Shown: positions 17,958 to 27,131, counted from the stretch's first letter. The stretch: DNA of 64,000 bases from Mixta tenebrionis (GCF_006517625.1 NZ_VHQI01000001.1:6180-70179), one strand, 5' to 3'. Numbers and translations: made by a program. Notes: generated from the letters alone by a model not told the origin.

Positions 17958-18983
17958 ATGATTGTCTTAAGGGATATTCGCAAAGTATTTAACCCCGGCG
18001 CGGCAGCGATTACCGCGGTGGATGATGTTAACCTGACTATTGAGAAAGGGCAGATTTACGGCATTATCGGCTATAGCGGCGCCGGAAAAAGTACCCTGAT
18101 TCGCATGTTTAACGGCCTGGAGCAGCCCAGTAGCGGCAGCGTTACCATTGACGGTCAGGATATTTCCGCCGCGCGCGGTGAAGCGCTGCGCCAGGCGCGG
18201 CTTAAGATCGGTATGGTATTTCAGCATTTCAATCTGCTCTGGTCGCGTACCGTCAGCGAGAATATCGCTTTCTCTATGCAGATCGCCGGCGTGCCGAAAG
18301 CGGAAATCACCGCGCGCGTAGCGGAGCTGATTGAACTGGTCGGGCTGAAAGGGCGCGAGAACGCCTGGCCCGCGCAGCTGTCGGGCGGACAAAAACAGCG
18401 CGTCGGCATCGCCCGCGCCCTGGCTAATCGTCCGGACCTGCTGCTGTGTGATGAAGCCACGTCGGCGCTCGATCCGCAAACCACCGACGCCATCCTCGAT
18501 CTGCTGCTGGATATTAATCGCCGCTTTAAGCTCACCATCGTATTAATTACCCATGAGATGCATGTCGTTCGCAAAATTTGCGATCGCGTGGCGGTGATGG
18601 AGAACGGACGCGTGGTGGAAGAGGGCGAGGTACTGTCCGTTTTTACCCATCCGCAGCAGCCGATTACGCGCCAGTTTGTGCGTCAGGTCAGTCAGTTCAA
18701 CGACGAACAAGACGATTTCGATCCGCAGCTGGCCGCCGAATTGCCCGGCGCCATTATCCGGCTGACCTTTCTCCAGAACAGTACGCACCAGCCGATCGTC
18801 GGCGAGCTGACTCTGCGTTACGGGCTGCCGTTTAACATTCTGCACGGCAAGATTACCCAGACGGCTCACGGGCGCTTTGGTCAGCTCTGGCTACAGGCGG
18901 CGACCTCGCCGGAACAGCTGGAAAGTATTCTGCGCGATCTGCAGCAACATCATATTGAGGCCGAGGTAGTAAAGCATGACTGA
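17958..18983 (+). CDS. MetN-like ABC transporter ATP-binding protein
   Basis: A 341-residue ATPase of a methionine-type (MetNIQ) importer. Walker A is GYSGAGKST, the Q-loop VFQHFNLL, the signature LSGGQKQRVGIARAL and Walker B LLLCDEATSALD. The C-terminal 90 residues form a NIL/ACT-like regulatory domain, as in MetN, where it senses internal methionine. The stop overlaps the permease start by 8 bases. No MetJ box was recognised upstream, and this is a second, divergent type rather than the housekeeping metN, so the substrate may be methionine, a derivative or another sulfur compound. Confidence 0.85.
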   Translation: MIVLRDIRKVFNPGAAAITAVDDVNLTIEKGQIYGIIGYSGAGKSTLIRMFNGLEQPSSGSVTIDGQDISAARGEALRQARLKIGMVFQHFNLLWSRTVSENIAFSMQIAGVPKAEITARVAELIELVGLKGRENAWPAQLSGGQKQRVGIARALANRPDLLLCDEATSALDPQTTDAILDLLLDINRRFKLTIVLITHEMHVVRKICDRVAVMENGRVVEEGEVLSVFTHPQQPITRQFVRQVSQFNDEQDDFDPQLAAELPGAIIRLTFLQNSTHQPIVGELTLRYGLPFNILHGKITQTAHGRFGQLWLQAATSPEQLESILRDLQQHHIEAEVVKHD

Positions 18984-19644
18984 AACCCTTCTCCCGCATC
19001 TGAAATGGGAGCGGCTGTGGGCTGCCACCGGCGAAACGCTTTATATGACCGCTATCTCCGGCGCGGCGACCTTTGTACTGGGCATTTTACTGGGGCTGGC
19101 GCTGTTTTTAACCGCGCGCGACGGCCTGTTTCCCAACCGTAAGCTCTATAGCCTGATCTCAGTGCTGGTAAACGTGTTTCGCTCCATCCCGTTTATTATC
19201 CTGATCGTGCTGCTGATCCCCTTTACCAAAACGCTGGTAGGCACCATTCTCGGCGCGAACGCCGCGCTGCCGGCGCTGATTATTGGCGCCGCGCCGTTTT
19301 ACGCCCGGCTGGTGGAGATCGCGCTGCGCGAGGTGGATAAAGGCGTAATAGAAGCGACCCGCGCTATGGGCGCCCGGCTGAGCACCCTGATATATCGCGT
19401 GCTGCTGGCGGAATCGTCGCCGGCGCTGGTTTCCGGCATTACCGTTACGCTGATCGCGCTGGTGAGCTACAGCGCAATGGCGGGCGTAATCGGCGCGGGC
19501 GGGCTGGGGAATCTCGCCTACCTGGAAGGATTCCAGCGCAACCATAATGACGTCACGCTGGTGGCGACCGTCACCATCCTGATCGTTGTGTTTATCATTC
19601 AGTTTATTGGTGATCTGATCACCCGTTCGTTAGACAAACGCTAA
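18976..19644 (+). CDS. MetI-like ABC transporter permease
   Basis: A 222-residue inner-membrane permease with five to six segments, the partner of the preceding ATPase. The cytoplasmic EAA-like loop is VIEATRAMGARLSTLIYRVL. The segments SAMAGVIGAGGLGNLAY and the N-terminal ETLYMTAISGAATFVLGI follow E. coli MetI closely. It overlaps the ATPase gene by 8 bases and is 20 bases from the binding-protein gene, so all three are one operon. Confidence 0.87.
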   Translation: MTETLLPHLKWERLWAATGETLYMTAISGAATFVLGILLGLALFLTARDGLFPNRKLYSLISVLVNVFRSIPFIILIVLLIPFTKTLVGTILGANAALPALIIGAAPFYARLVEIALREVDKGVIEATRAMGARLSTLIYRVLLAESSPALVSGITVTLIALVSYSAMAGVIGAGGLGNLAYLEGFQRNHNDVTLVATVTILIVVFIIQFIGDLITRSLDKR

Positions 19645-19664
19645 TTACACAGAGAACACACATC

Positions 19665-20477
19665 ATGAAAAAAACCATTACGCTGCTGGTGGCGGCGGCG
19701 CTGGGCACCATGAGTCTGAGCGCCTGGGCGGATACGCTGAAAATCGGCGCCTCTAACGTTCCGCATGCGGAAATTCTGGAGCAGGCGAAGCCGATGCTGG
19801 CAAAGCAGGGCATCGATCTGCAGATCGAACCTTTCCAGGATTACATCCTGCCTAATACCGCGCTGGCCAGCCATGATATCGACGCTAACTATTTCCAGCA
19901 TATTCCTTACCTTAACAGCGTGCTGAAAGATCACGCGGGCGACAAGGATTACGATTTTGTCAGCGCCGGGGCGATTCACATCGAACCGATCGGCATCTAC
20001 TCAAAGAAATATAAGTCGCTGAAGGATCTGCCGCAGAACGGCAAGGTCATTATGCGCGATGCGGTTTCCGAAGAAGGACGTATTCTGACGATTTTTGAGA
20101 GGGAAGGGGTGATCAAACTGAAGCCGGGCGTAAATAAGGTTAACGCCCGCATCGACGATATCGTCGAGAACCCGAAAAAGCTGCAGTTTATGCCGAACGT
20201 CGAAGCGTCGCTGCTGCCGCAGATGTACGCTAACGACGAGGGCGATGCGGTGGTGATCAATGCTAACTACGCCATCGATGCGGGCCTCGATCCGGTAAAA
20301 GATCCGATTGCGGTGGAGAGCGCGGAAAACAATCCTTACGCCAATATCATTACCGTACGCCGCGGCGATGAGAAGAAGAAAGATATCGTCGCGCTGGTGG
20401 AGGCGCTGCACTCAAAAACCATTCAGGAGTGGATTCGCAGTAAATATAAAGGCGCAGTGATCCCGGTGAACAACTAA
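19665..20477 (+). CDS. MetQ/NlpA-family substrate-binding protein
   Basis: A 270-residue periplasmic binding protein of the NlpA family for the preceding MetNI-like transporter. The mature part begins TLKIGASNVPHAEILEQAKP and contains ANYFQHIPYLN, SAGAIHIEPIGIYSKKYKSL and VVINANYAIDAG, all family hallmarks. Unlike the lipoproteins MetQ and NlpA of E. coli, its leader (MKKTITLLVAAALGTMSLSA, then WAD) has no lipobox cysteine, so it is predicted to be cleaved by signal peptidase I and free in the periplasm. A terminator-like hairpin follows. Confidence 0.87.
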   Translation: MKKTITLLVAAALGTMSLSAWADTLKIGASNVPHAEILEQAKPMLAKQGIDLQIEPFQDYILPNTALASHDIDANYFQHIPYLNSVLKDHAGDKDYDFVSAGAIHIEPIGIYSKKYKSLKDLPQNGKVIMRDAVSEEGRILTIFEREGVIKLKPGVNKVNARIDDIVENPKKLQFMPNVEASLLPQMYANDEGDAVVINANYAIDAGLDPVKDPIAVESAENNPYANIITVRRGDEKKKDIVALVEALHSKTIQEWIRSKYKGAVIPVNN

Positions 20478-20484
20478 AAGCGCT

Positions 20485-20508
20485 GCCCCGATAGCCTGTC
20501 GGGGCGGC
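20485..20508 (+). terminator. Hairpin after the MetQ-like gene
   Basis: GCCCCGA (20485-20491) pairs with TCGGGGC (20499-20505) around TAGCCTG. No good T-run follows. It may also act on the opposite strand for tyrP. Confidence 0.45.
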
Positions 20509-20573
20509 ATTAGCTTATATAACGCACGGGATACGGCCGGCGCGCAAAGGCGAGGGTCATCCGGCCCACGCTT

Positions 20574-21785
20574 TTATCCCACCTCAGGCAGCCAGCCGGC
20601 GGCGATCAGCATCTGAATGGCTATTACGCCAATACCGCAAACCAACACCAACATCAACAGCGGCCATCCGCCGGCAACGCGGTAAGCTGCCGCGCCATGC
20701 TGACGACGGCTGCGCCACACCAGCAATACCGGAATGATAAGCGCCAGCATAGCCAGCGCAACGCCCGCGTAGCCAAGCGCCAGCACAAAACCCTGCGGGT
20801 AGAACAGGGCGAAGATCAGCGGCGGCAGAAAGGTTAACAGCCCGCTCTGCAGGCGTCCCGTCACGTTAGCGTTACGCTTGCAGAGATCGGCAAGATAATC
20901 GAACAGCCCCAGCGATACGCCGAGAAAGGAGGTAGCGAGCGCCAGATCGGCAAACAGGTGTACCGCCAGTTCAACGTGCGGCGACGCAGCCACTTCGCGA
21001 ATCGCCTGCAACAAACCATTCAGACCGGCGTGATCGGCCAGCAGGGCGTTGAAAGCTGCGGAGTCGATGGCGCCCAGCGTAGCCAGCTGCCAGAAAATAT
21101 AGGCCACCAGCGGGATCGCGCTGCCGATAATAAACACCCGGCGCAGCCGGCGCAGATCGCCGTTGAGATAGCTGATGATGCTGGGCACGCTGCCGTGAAA
21201 GCCGAAAGAGGTGAAAATCACCGGGATGGCGGAGAGTACCAGCCCTTGCTCCAGCGGCAGCGTCATCAGGTTGGTCTGATGAATGTGCGGCATCATCAAC
21301 GCCAGCATCACCACCAGCAGGATAATTTTGGCGCTGAACAGCACGCGGTTAAACATATCCACCATATGGGTGCCGGTACAGACTACGCCGCCGGCAATCA
21401 GCGTAAACAGCAGCACGCCGCCGCTGGCGGAGAGGTTAACCGACAGCCACTGGCTCAGGCTGGCCGCCAGCAGTTCGCCTGCGCCGCTGATATAGGCCGC
21501 CGTCAGCGCGTACATCAGGAACAGCATACTGAAGCCGGTCAGCCACTGGCCCGGCCTGCCCAGATAGCGCCGGGTTAAGGTGCCCAGCCCGGTATCCGCC
21601 GGGCTATGCTGATAAACTTCCACCAGCAGCAGCGCGGTATAGCACATCAACGCCCACAGCCCGATCAGCAATAACAGCGTAACGCCAGGCCCAACGCCGG
21701 CCGCCGCCAGCGGCATCGCCAGCATGCCGGCGCCGATGGTAGTGCCGGCAACGATAAAAATACTGCCAAAAGTGCGATTCCTCAC
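20574..21785 (-). CDS. tyrP: Tyrosine-specific permease TyrP
   Basis: A 403-residue aromatic amino acid/H+ symporter of the inner membrane with about 11 segments. It follows E. coli TyrP from the start ([20 protein letters not shown], then [12 protein letters not shown]) to the end ([11 protein letters not shown]). Landmarks in between are [39 protein letters not shown] and [20 protein letters not shown]. It is TyrP rather than Mtr or TnaB because of these segments. Two TyrR-box-like sites lie 47-142 bases upstream. Confidence 0.93.
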   Translation of the reverse strand: MRNRTFGSIFIVAGTTIGAGMLAMPLAAAGVGPGVTLLLLIGLWALMCYTALLLVEVYQHSPADTGLGTLTRRYLGRPGQWLTGFSMLFLMYALTAAYISGAGELLAASLSQWLSVNLSASGGVLLFTLIAGGVVCTGTHMVDMFNRVLFSAKIILLVVMLALMMPHIHQTNLMTLPLEQGLVLSAIPVIFTSFGFHGSVPSIISYLNGDLRRLRRVFIIGSAIPLVAYIFWQLATLGAIDSAAFNALLADHAGLNGLLQAIREVAASPHVELAVHLFADLALATSFLGVSLGLFDYLADLCKRNANVTGRLQSGLLTFLPPLIFALFYPQGFVLALGYAGVALAMLALIIPVLLVWRSRRQHGAAAYRVAGGWPLLMLVLVCGIGVIAIQMLIAAGWLPEVG

Positions 21786-21831
21786 GCCTTCCCCTGAATA
21801 AACGCGGTGCTAAAGACCAGACGCTGCGCAG

Positions 21832-21849
21832 GGTAAGTTAAACTTTACA
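21832..21849 (-). promoter_or_regulatory. TyrR-box-like site, weak
   Basis: On the minus strand TGTAAA-GTTTAA-CTTACC. The left half equals the TyrR half-site, the right half (consensus TTTACA) matches in four of six. It lies 47 bases upstream of the tyrP start. Confidence 0.5.
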
Positions 21850-21909
21850 CCCCGTCAATTCTTCATTACGCACTACCGGCCGCAAGGCCGCAATATTTGC
21901 CGCCTCTGG

Positions 21910-21927
21910 CGTAAAGTAAAATTAACA
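21910..21927 (-). promoter_or_regulatory. TyrR-box-like site, strong
   Basis: On the minus strand TGTTAA-TTTTAC-TTTACG, matching the TGTAAA-N6-TTTACA consensus in ten of twelve positions. It is 125 bases upstream of tyrP. E. coli tyrP also carries a strong and a weak TyrR box, but there they are adjacent; here the centres are about 78 bases apart. Confidence 0.5.
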
Positions 21928-21986
21928 GGAGAAAACCGCCGCGCAAAGCCGGCATTAGTTAACCGTGCTGACGCGGCGCGGCGACG

Positions 21987-23474
21987 CTAACCCGCACGGC
22001 GCGGCAGTACTTTTCTGCCCATCACCAGCAGGCTCAGCAGCATCAACATGCAGGCCAGCGGGCGAGTAAACAGCGGCGCGAGCGTGCCGTCGCCAATAAT
22101 CATGGTCTGCTGCAGATAAAGCTCCAGCTGCGGCCCCAGCACCAGACCAATAATGAAGGAAACAATCGAAAGCCTTAGCGCCAGCAGCATATATCCCAGG
22201 CACATAAACAGCGTGGCGATGACAATGGCGGTAAAGCTGCCGTCAGTGACAGCGATACCCGCAAAGCAAAAGAAGATGATAAGCGGATAGAGCGCAACCT
22301 GCGGTATCGATAGCAGCCGGATAAAGAAAAACAGCCCGGCATAGCCAACCAGCAGATTAAAAAGGTTACTCAGCATCATGGTGCTGTAGATAGCATAAAC
22401 CGTTGCCGGATGCTGTTCGAACATCAGCGGACCAGGGGTAATGCCGTGCAGCATAAACGCGCCGATCAGCAGCGCGGAAACCAGGCTGCCGGGAATCCCC
22501 AGAGTAAAGAGCGGAATCAGGCTGGCGCAAATCACCGCGTTATTTGCGGCTTCCGGCGCCACAACCCCTTCGCTGCGCCCCTTACCGAAACTCGCGCTAT
22601 CTTTGGCGCGTTTTTTCTCTACGCCGTAGCTTAAAAAGGCGGATACCGTCCCGCCGATGCCAGGCACGATACCAACGAACACGCCAACCAGCGAACCGCG
22701 TAACAACGCGGGCAGCAGGCGTATAAATTCTCTCAGCCGCAGGCGATTTAGCTGCCGGCTAGCCTGCGTTAAGGCAGCAGGCTGCGGTTGATTAATCTGC
22801 CGCTGGTAATTTGCTATCTGCCGGGCGATCTCCGCCATCGCCAGCAGACCAATAACGGCCGGCGCCAGCGGTATGCCGCCTTCCAGCTGGTAGAAGCCGA
22901 ATGTCAGGCGCGGCAGAGAGAAGAGCGGATCCAGTCCAACGCCGCTCAGTAATACTCCCAGGGCCGTCACCATTATCCCTTGCCAGATATCGTCTGAATC
23001 AAGATCGGCGACCGCCGCCAGCGCGAAGATAATCAGCGCGCAAAGCTCCGCCGGGCCGAGCTGGATCGCCAGGCTGGCGATGGGAATAGCGATCAGGATA
23101 AGTATCAGGGTAGAAAAAAAATCCCCAAACGCGGAGGCAAACAGGGAAAGCTTCAGCGCTTTCACGCCTTTGCCCTGGCAATGCATCGGATAGCCATCAA
23201 AGCAGGTAGCGGCGGCATCTGGCGAACCGGGAACATTTAACATAATCGCGGATACCGAACCGCCGAAGGCCGCGCCCTTATTGATGCCGACCAAAAAACC
23301 AATCGCGCTTACCGCAGGCATTGAGAAGGTAAGCGGCACCGCAATGGCGATTGCCATTACCGCATTCAGGCCGGGAATAGCGCCAATAATATTGCCCAGC
23401 ATAACGCCCGCCAGAATATAGAGCAGGTTATCTATGGACAGGCTGGCCAACAGCGCGGAAATAATGATATCCAT
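21987..23474 (-). CDS. TctA-family tripartite tricarboxylate transporter permease
   Basis: A 495-residue large membrane subunit (about 12 segments) of a Bug-dependent tripartite transporter, driven by an ion gradient rather than ATP. Typical TctA stretches are visible: GNIIGAIPGLNAVMAIAIAV, GKGRSEGVVAPEAANNAVIC and TLGIPGSLVSALLIGAFMLH. In the family these surround the substrate and ion path. It is the last gene of the block CMD-like/TctC/TctB/TctA and follows the small subunit by 18 bases. The substrate could be a tricarboxylate or another organic acid. Confidence 0.9.
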   Translation of the reverse strand: MDIIISALLASLSIDNLLYILAGVMLGNIIGAIPGLNAVMAIAIAVPLTFSMPAVSAIGFLVGINKGAAFGGSVSAIMLNVPGSPDAAATCFDGYPMHCQGKGVKALKLSLFASAFGDFFSTLILILIAIPIASLAIQLGPAELCALIIFALAAVADLDSDDIWQGIMVTALGVLLSGVGLDPLFSLPRLTFGFYQLEGGIPLAPAVIGLLAMAEIARQIANYQRQINQPQPAALTQASRQLNRLRLREFIRLLPALLRGSLVGVFVGIVPGIGGTVSAFLSYGVEKKRAKDSASFGKGRSEGVVAPEAANNAVICASLIPLFTLGIPGSLVSALLIGAFMLHGITPGPLMFEQHPATVYAIYSTMMLSNLFNLLVGYAGLFFFIRLLSIPQVALYPLIIFFCFAGIAVTDGSFTAIVIATLFMCLGYMLLALRLSIVSFIIGLVLGPQLELYLQQTMIIGDGTLAPLFTRPLACMLMLLSLLVMGRKVLPRRAG

Positions 23475-23492
23475 ATGCGGTTTTACCTGTTC

Positions 23493-23924
23493 TCAGGGCA
23501 AGGCCACGCCCAGCAGACGCGTACCGATCAGCCATAAAAGCAGCGGCGGCGGCAGCGAAAGGCATAACAACACCATCCAACGCCGCTGGCCCATTATCAG
23601 CTGTAGCTGCAGCAGCAGCGCAATTCCGGCAACGGTAAAGCCGAAAAACGCATAAAGTATGCCGTAGCTGATGATGGCTGCCTGCACCGCTGCGGCTCGC
23701 CGCCAACCGGCAGAAGCTGAGGGAACCGCCGCCCGTTTACGCCAGCTTTTGATAAGCAGTATCAGCGACGCCAGCGCGATGATACCGGCACAGGCGCTGG
23801 GTAATAGCGCCGGAGAAAAGCCCGCATCGCCCGCGCCAGGATTACGTTGCTGGCTGACGAAGAGCGTAAACAGGGCAAACAGCAGCAAAAAAGTATAAAT
23901 CACAGCTGCCATCCGCTCTTTCAT
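23493..23924 (-). CDS. TctB-family small permease subunit
   Basis: A 143-residue membrane protein with four segments, the expected size and place for TctB. The sequence is poorly conserved in this family, so the call rests on length, hydropathy, the GFTVAGIALLLQLQLIMGQR and FSPALLPSACAGIIA segments and position between the receptor and the large permease gene. Confidence 0.82.
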   Translation of the reverse strand: MKERMAAVIYTFLLLFALFTLFVSQQRNPGAGDAGFSPALLPSACAGIIALASLILLIKSWRKRAAVPSASAGWRRAAAVQAAIISYGILYAFFGFTVAGIALLLQLQLIMGQRRWMVLLCLSLPPPLLLWLIGTRLLGVALP

Positions 23925-23927
23925 AGG

Positions 23928-24863
23928 CTATTGCAACGCATCAAGCATGATACGCATTTCCGCCCGCTGCTGTTCGATAAGCGCGTCAGCCGCTGCCAAC
24001 AGCCGGAAATCGATATTCATCATCAGCTTATCTTCAATCAGCGCTCGTATGAATTCATCAGCCATGGTTTCCTGTAAAGCTCCGGCCAGCCGCTCCGCTA
24101 TCGGCGACGGCGTATTGCGCGGCAGCAGGGTAATAAAGAAGGTGTTAAGCGCGATATTCCAGCCCTGTTCCTGCAGTGTGGGAACCTCAGGAGCAACGGA
24201 TTGACGCCGATCGGCAAGCGACGCCAGCACCTTTATTTTTCCCGCGCTGACATATTGAGTATGCATGGTGGCGCTGTAGGCGAAGTCAACATGACCGCCC
24301 AGCAGCCGGGGGATCATTTCGCCGCCGCCTTTCGTGGGCATGACGGCAATTTTGCTGTCCGTTTGGCGGGCGAGCCAGTTTACAATCAGCCGATCGACCG
24401 GACCTTGCGAAGCGAACAGCAGCTTTTGTCGGCTGGCGCGCGCTACGGCCAGCATCTCCGCGACAGAATTCCACGGCGCGTCGCCTCTGGCAATCAGCGC
24501 GTCCGGCGCGCGATAAAGCGTCGCCAGCAGGGTGAAATCGCTTTTTTGATAATGCTGCGTCACCAGCGGTTGATAGCTCAGCGTCCAGGAGGGCACCAGC
24601 GCCAGAGTATAGCCATCCGGCGCGGCGTTTTTCAGCGCCATCATCGCCATCAGCCCGCCGCCGCCCGGCCGATTGCTTACCAGCACCGGCTGCCCCAGAC
24701 GCGGCGCCAGCCGTTCAGCTAACGCTCTGGCGACAATATCCATTCCGCCGCCGGCGGCGGCGCCCACCTCTATTTTTACCGGCGCGCCGGGAAACGCCGC
24801 GCCGACGAGCGGGGAGGCGGTGGTTAACAGCAGCAGTATCGCCAGCCATAACCATTTTTTCAT
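23928..24863 (-). CDS. TctC/Bug-family extracytoplasmic solute receptor
   Basis: A 311-residue periplasmic binding protein with a signal peptide (MKKWLWLAILLLLTTASPLV, then GAAFPG). Bug hallmarks are visible: KIEVGAAAGGGMDIVARALA, VLVSNRPGGGGLMAMMAL, LLGGHVDFAYSA and LASLADRRQSVAPEVPTLQE. It supplies substrate to the TctBA permease. Its start overlaps the stop of the preceding CMD-like gene by 4 bases (ATGA), so the two are coupled. Confidence 0.9.
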   Translation of the reverse strand: MKKWLWLAILLLLTTASPLVGAAFPGAPVKIEVGAAAGGGMDIVARALAERLAPRLGQPVLVSNRPGGGGLMAMMALKNAAPDGYTLALVPSWTLSYQPLVTQHYQKSDFTLLATLYRAPDALIARGDAPWNSVAEMLAVARASRQKLLFASQGPVDRLIVNWLARQTDSKIAVMPTKGGGEMIPRLLGGHVDFAYSATMHTQYVSAGKIKVLASLADRRQSVAPEVPTLQEQGWNIALNTFFITLLPRNTPSPIAERLAGALQETMADEFIRALIEDKLMMNIDFRLLAAADALIEQQRAEMRIMLDALQ

Positions 24864-25231
24864 GCCTCTGACTCCGGCGCCGCCTCCAGCTGCTGGGTAA
24901 AGTAATCAAAGGCTTCCAGCGCTGAGGCTGCATAGGTCAGAACAAGCGCGCCGTTCATGCTGACGCAGATCCCGGAGACTTCCGCGATCTCCTGTCGGCT
25001 GGTGCCGCATTCGGCCAGCAGCCGCGCATGGCGGGAAATGCAGGGATCGCAGCGGTTGGAAACCGCAATGCCCAGCGCGATCAGCAGCTTGGTTTTGCGG
25101 GCAAGAGCGCCATCTTCTTTGGCCGCTTTCGCCATATTCTGGAAATTTGATAAAACGTCAGGAAGCTCTTCTTCCAGCATATCCGCGCACTGAGAGACGC
25201 TGGCGTCAAACTGATGATAATCCTTCATCAT
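24860..25231 (-). CDS. Carboxymuconolactone decarboxylase/AhpD-like protein
   Basis: A 123-residue helical protein of the CMD/AhpD superfamily. The motif CDPCISRHARLL is the CxxC-x3-H redox motif of AhpD-like members, whereas true gamma-carboxymuconolactone decarboxylases lack the cysteines. I start at ATG 25231 (GGTGA upstream); the outer frame to 25297 has no ribosome site. It leads the TctCBA block. A thiol-redox or peroxidase-like role is more likely than aromatic degradation, and no other aromatic-pathway genes are near. Confidence 0.75.
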   Translation of the reverse strand: MMKDYHQFDASVSQCADMLEEELPDVLSNFQNMAKAAKEDGALARKTKLLIALGIAVSNRCDPCISRHARLLAECGTSRQEIAEVSGICVSMNGALVLTYAASALEAFDYFTQQLEAAPESEA

Positions 25232-25398
25232 TTTATTCACCGAAATAGTTGAGGGGAGGAGAGACGACGTTGAGGCGCGCCATCCGGTCGTCAGCATATT
25301 ACCCCGACAGGAAAGAAGGATTTGAGACGGCGGTCGTTTTTTAAGCGTAGCGGCGGCAGCGTATTTTACCCCCGCCGGAGCAGGGGCAGAGAGCGGAT

Positions 25399-26634
25399 TT
25401 ACTGTTCCAGCGCCGCCGCAAGCAGCGTATTAAGCAGAAGGTTGGCGCCTTTTTCAGACCAGGCGGGCAGAATATTTTCCGCTTCGTTGTGGCTGATGCC
25501 CTGCTCGCAGGGAATAAAAATCATGCTGGCCGGGGCGATCGCGTTGAGATAGCAGGTATCATGGCCGGCGCCTGAAACCATCGGACGCCAGGCATAGCCC
25601 AGGCCATCCGCCGCCTGCGCCACGCGGGCGATGCAGCCGGCATCAAAAGCAATGGGCGCATAGTTGAAAATTCGTTCGACCTGCGTCTCCAGCCGGCGCG
25701 CGCTCAGCGCGTCGATAGCCAGATAAAGCGCCTGCTCCATGCTTTCCAGCGCCGCCGCCTGCGGGTGACGAAACTCCACGCTGCATATCACCCGGCCTGA
25801 TACCACGTTGCGCGAGTTAGGCGTATTCTGCACCATGCCAACGGTGGCTCTGCCGTCCGGCGCGTGGCGCACTCCAATCTGCTCCACCGCCAGCGCCAGC
25901 TGGGCGAAGCCGCTTACGGCATCGCGACGGTTGCTCATCGGCGTGGTGCCCGCATGGGCGGCAAAACCGTTAAGGGTAACGGTATACCAGCGCTGGCCCA
26001 TCGCCGCCTGAACCACGCCAATATCGATGCCTTCCTCTTCCAGAATCGGTCCCTGTTCAATATGCACTTCATAGCAGGCGTGCAGCGGAAAGGCACGCGC
26101 TGGCAGAGCGCCGCGGTAGCCGATTTTTTGTAACGCCGCGCCAACGCTGACGCCCGCGCTATCGGTACGCGAAAGGGCGAACTCCTCGGTAAAATGGCCG
26201 GTCCAGACGCCGGACGCCAGCATTGCCGGCGCAAAGCGCGCGCCTTCTTCATTGGTCCAGTTCACCAGCAGGATATCGCGCTCGGTTTCTATCCGCCGTT
26301 CATTCAGCGTGCGCAGCGCTTCAAGACCCGCCAGCACGCCGTAAATACCATCGTAGCGTCCGCCCAGCGGCTGCGAATCTACATGCGATCCCGTCAGTAC
26401 CGGCGCCAGCTGCGGATTTTTCCCCGGACGGCGGATAAACATATTGCCCAGCGTATCCACCTCGTAGTGAAAACCATCCTGTAACGCCCAGTCGCGCAGC
26501 CGATCCCGCGCCTGGCGATCCTCCTCGCTCAGCGCCAGGCGCGTAACGCCGCCGGCGGGCGTCGCGCCAATCTGCGCCATCTCTTCCAGCGTTGACCACA
26601 GGCGGGCGGCATTAACGGTGATAGCCTCGCTCAT
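25399..26634 (-). CDS. M20-family N-carbamoyl-L-amino-acid amidohydrolase (AtcC-like)
   Basis: A 411-residue dinuclear zinc amidohydrolase of the hydantoinase/carbamoylase branch (AllC/HyuC/AtcC). Metal ligands are visible: GSHVDS (His), GRYDGIYG (Asp), NEEGARF (Glu), CYEVHIEQGP (His) and ISHNEAEN (His). The lid residues FAAHAGTTPMSNRRDA are also present. Such enzymes remove a carbamoyl group from N-carbamoyl amino acids. Its start overlaps the ATC-hydrolase-like gene by 4 bases and AGGAG lies ahead. With that neighbour, N-carbamoyl-L-cysteine is the best guess for substrate; beta-ureidopropionate or allantoate are less likely in this context. Confidence 0.85.
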   Translation of the reverse strand: MSEAITVNAARLWSTLEEMAQIGATPAGGVTRLALSEEDRQARDRLRDWALQDGFHYEVDTLGNMFIRRPGKNPQLAPVLTGSHVDSQPLGGRYDGIYGVLAGLEALRTLNERRIETERDILLVNWTNEEGARFAPAMLASGVWTGHFTEEFALSRTDSAGVSVGAALQKIGYRGALPARAFPLHACYEVHIEQGPILEEEGIDIGVVQAAMGQRWYTVTLNGFAAHAGTTPMSNRRDAVSGFAQLALAVEQIGVRHAPDGRATVGMVQNTPNSRNVVSGRVICSVEFRHPQAAALESMEQALYLAIDALSARRLETQVERIFNYAPIAFDAGCIARVAQAADGLGYAWRPMVSGAGHDTCYLNAIAPASMIFIPCEQGISHNEAENILPAWSEKGANLLLNTLLAAALEQ

Positions 26635-27113
26635 GGCTGCTCCTTTTTGACGCGATAGCGGAAATCACAGCAGCGGGCGCCCTGCATAATGGTGGTGGTG
26701 CGCGTCAGCTCCACCTCCGGCGCATAGCCGACGATAAACTTATCGTCTCTGGCGCAGGAGAGCAGATGACCGATCTCGCCGAGACCCATTTCGTGATACA
26801 TCTCGGCATAGCGGCAGCGGGTAACGTCATAGTTATACTGTTGATCGTCGTTATCGATCACCCGAACCTCCAGCGCGTTATCTTTCTCCCACAGGTATTG
26901 CAGGGCGACAAAGCTACGCAGATCCGCGCCATCAGGCTCCTGCTGCGCAAACTGCGCGCCGGCATCGATAGCCGCCTGCTCAATAGCTTCGCCGATGATG
27001 GCCTGCGCCTGAGTTTTACCCAGCTCGCGCACCATGATCTCATAGATCGGTTTAATAATTTCAGCTTCAATTTTGCGGCGGGCGAGAATGCCCAGCTCGT
27101 TATTATTACTCAT
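26631..27113 (-). CDS. L-2-amino-thiazoline-4-carboxylic acid hydrolase-like protein (AtcB-like)
   Basis: A 160-residue cytoplasmic protein that I recognise as the ATC-hydrolase family (PF14196 as I recall it). The conserved middle, with VTRCRYAEMYHEMGLGEIGH followed by LLSCARD, contains the family's Cys and His residues. In Pseudomonas the enzyme opens the ring of L-2-amino-thiazoline-4-carboxylate to a carbamoyl-cysteine. ATG 27113 follows GAGG by 7 bases. It sits between a Liv-type binding protein and an M20 carbamoylase, exactly the enzyme pair needed to make L-cysteine. Family members occur beside many amidohydrolases and may open other ring substrates. Confidence 0.75.
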   Translation of the reverse strand: MSNNNELGILARRKIEAEIIKPIYEIMVRELGKTQAQAIIGEAIEQAAIDAGAQFAQQEPDGADLRSFVALQYLWEKDNALEVRVIDNDDQQYNYDVTRCRYAEMYHEMGLGEIGHLLSCARDDKFIVGYAPEVELTRTTTIMQGARCCDFRYRVKKEQP

Positions 27114-27131
27114 CACATTGCCTCACTACGG

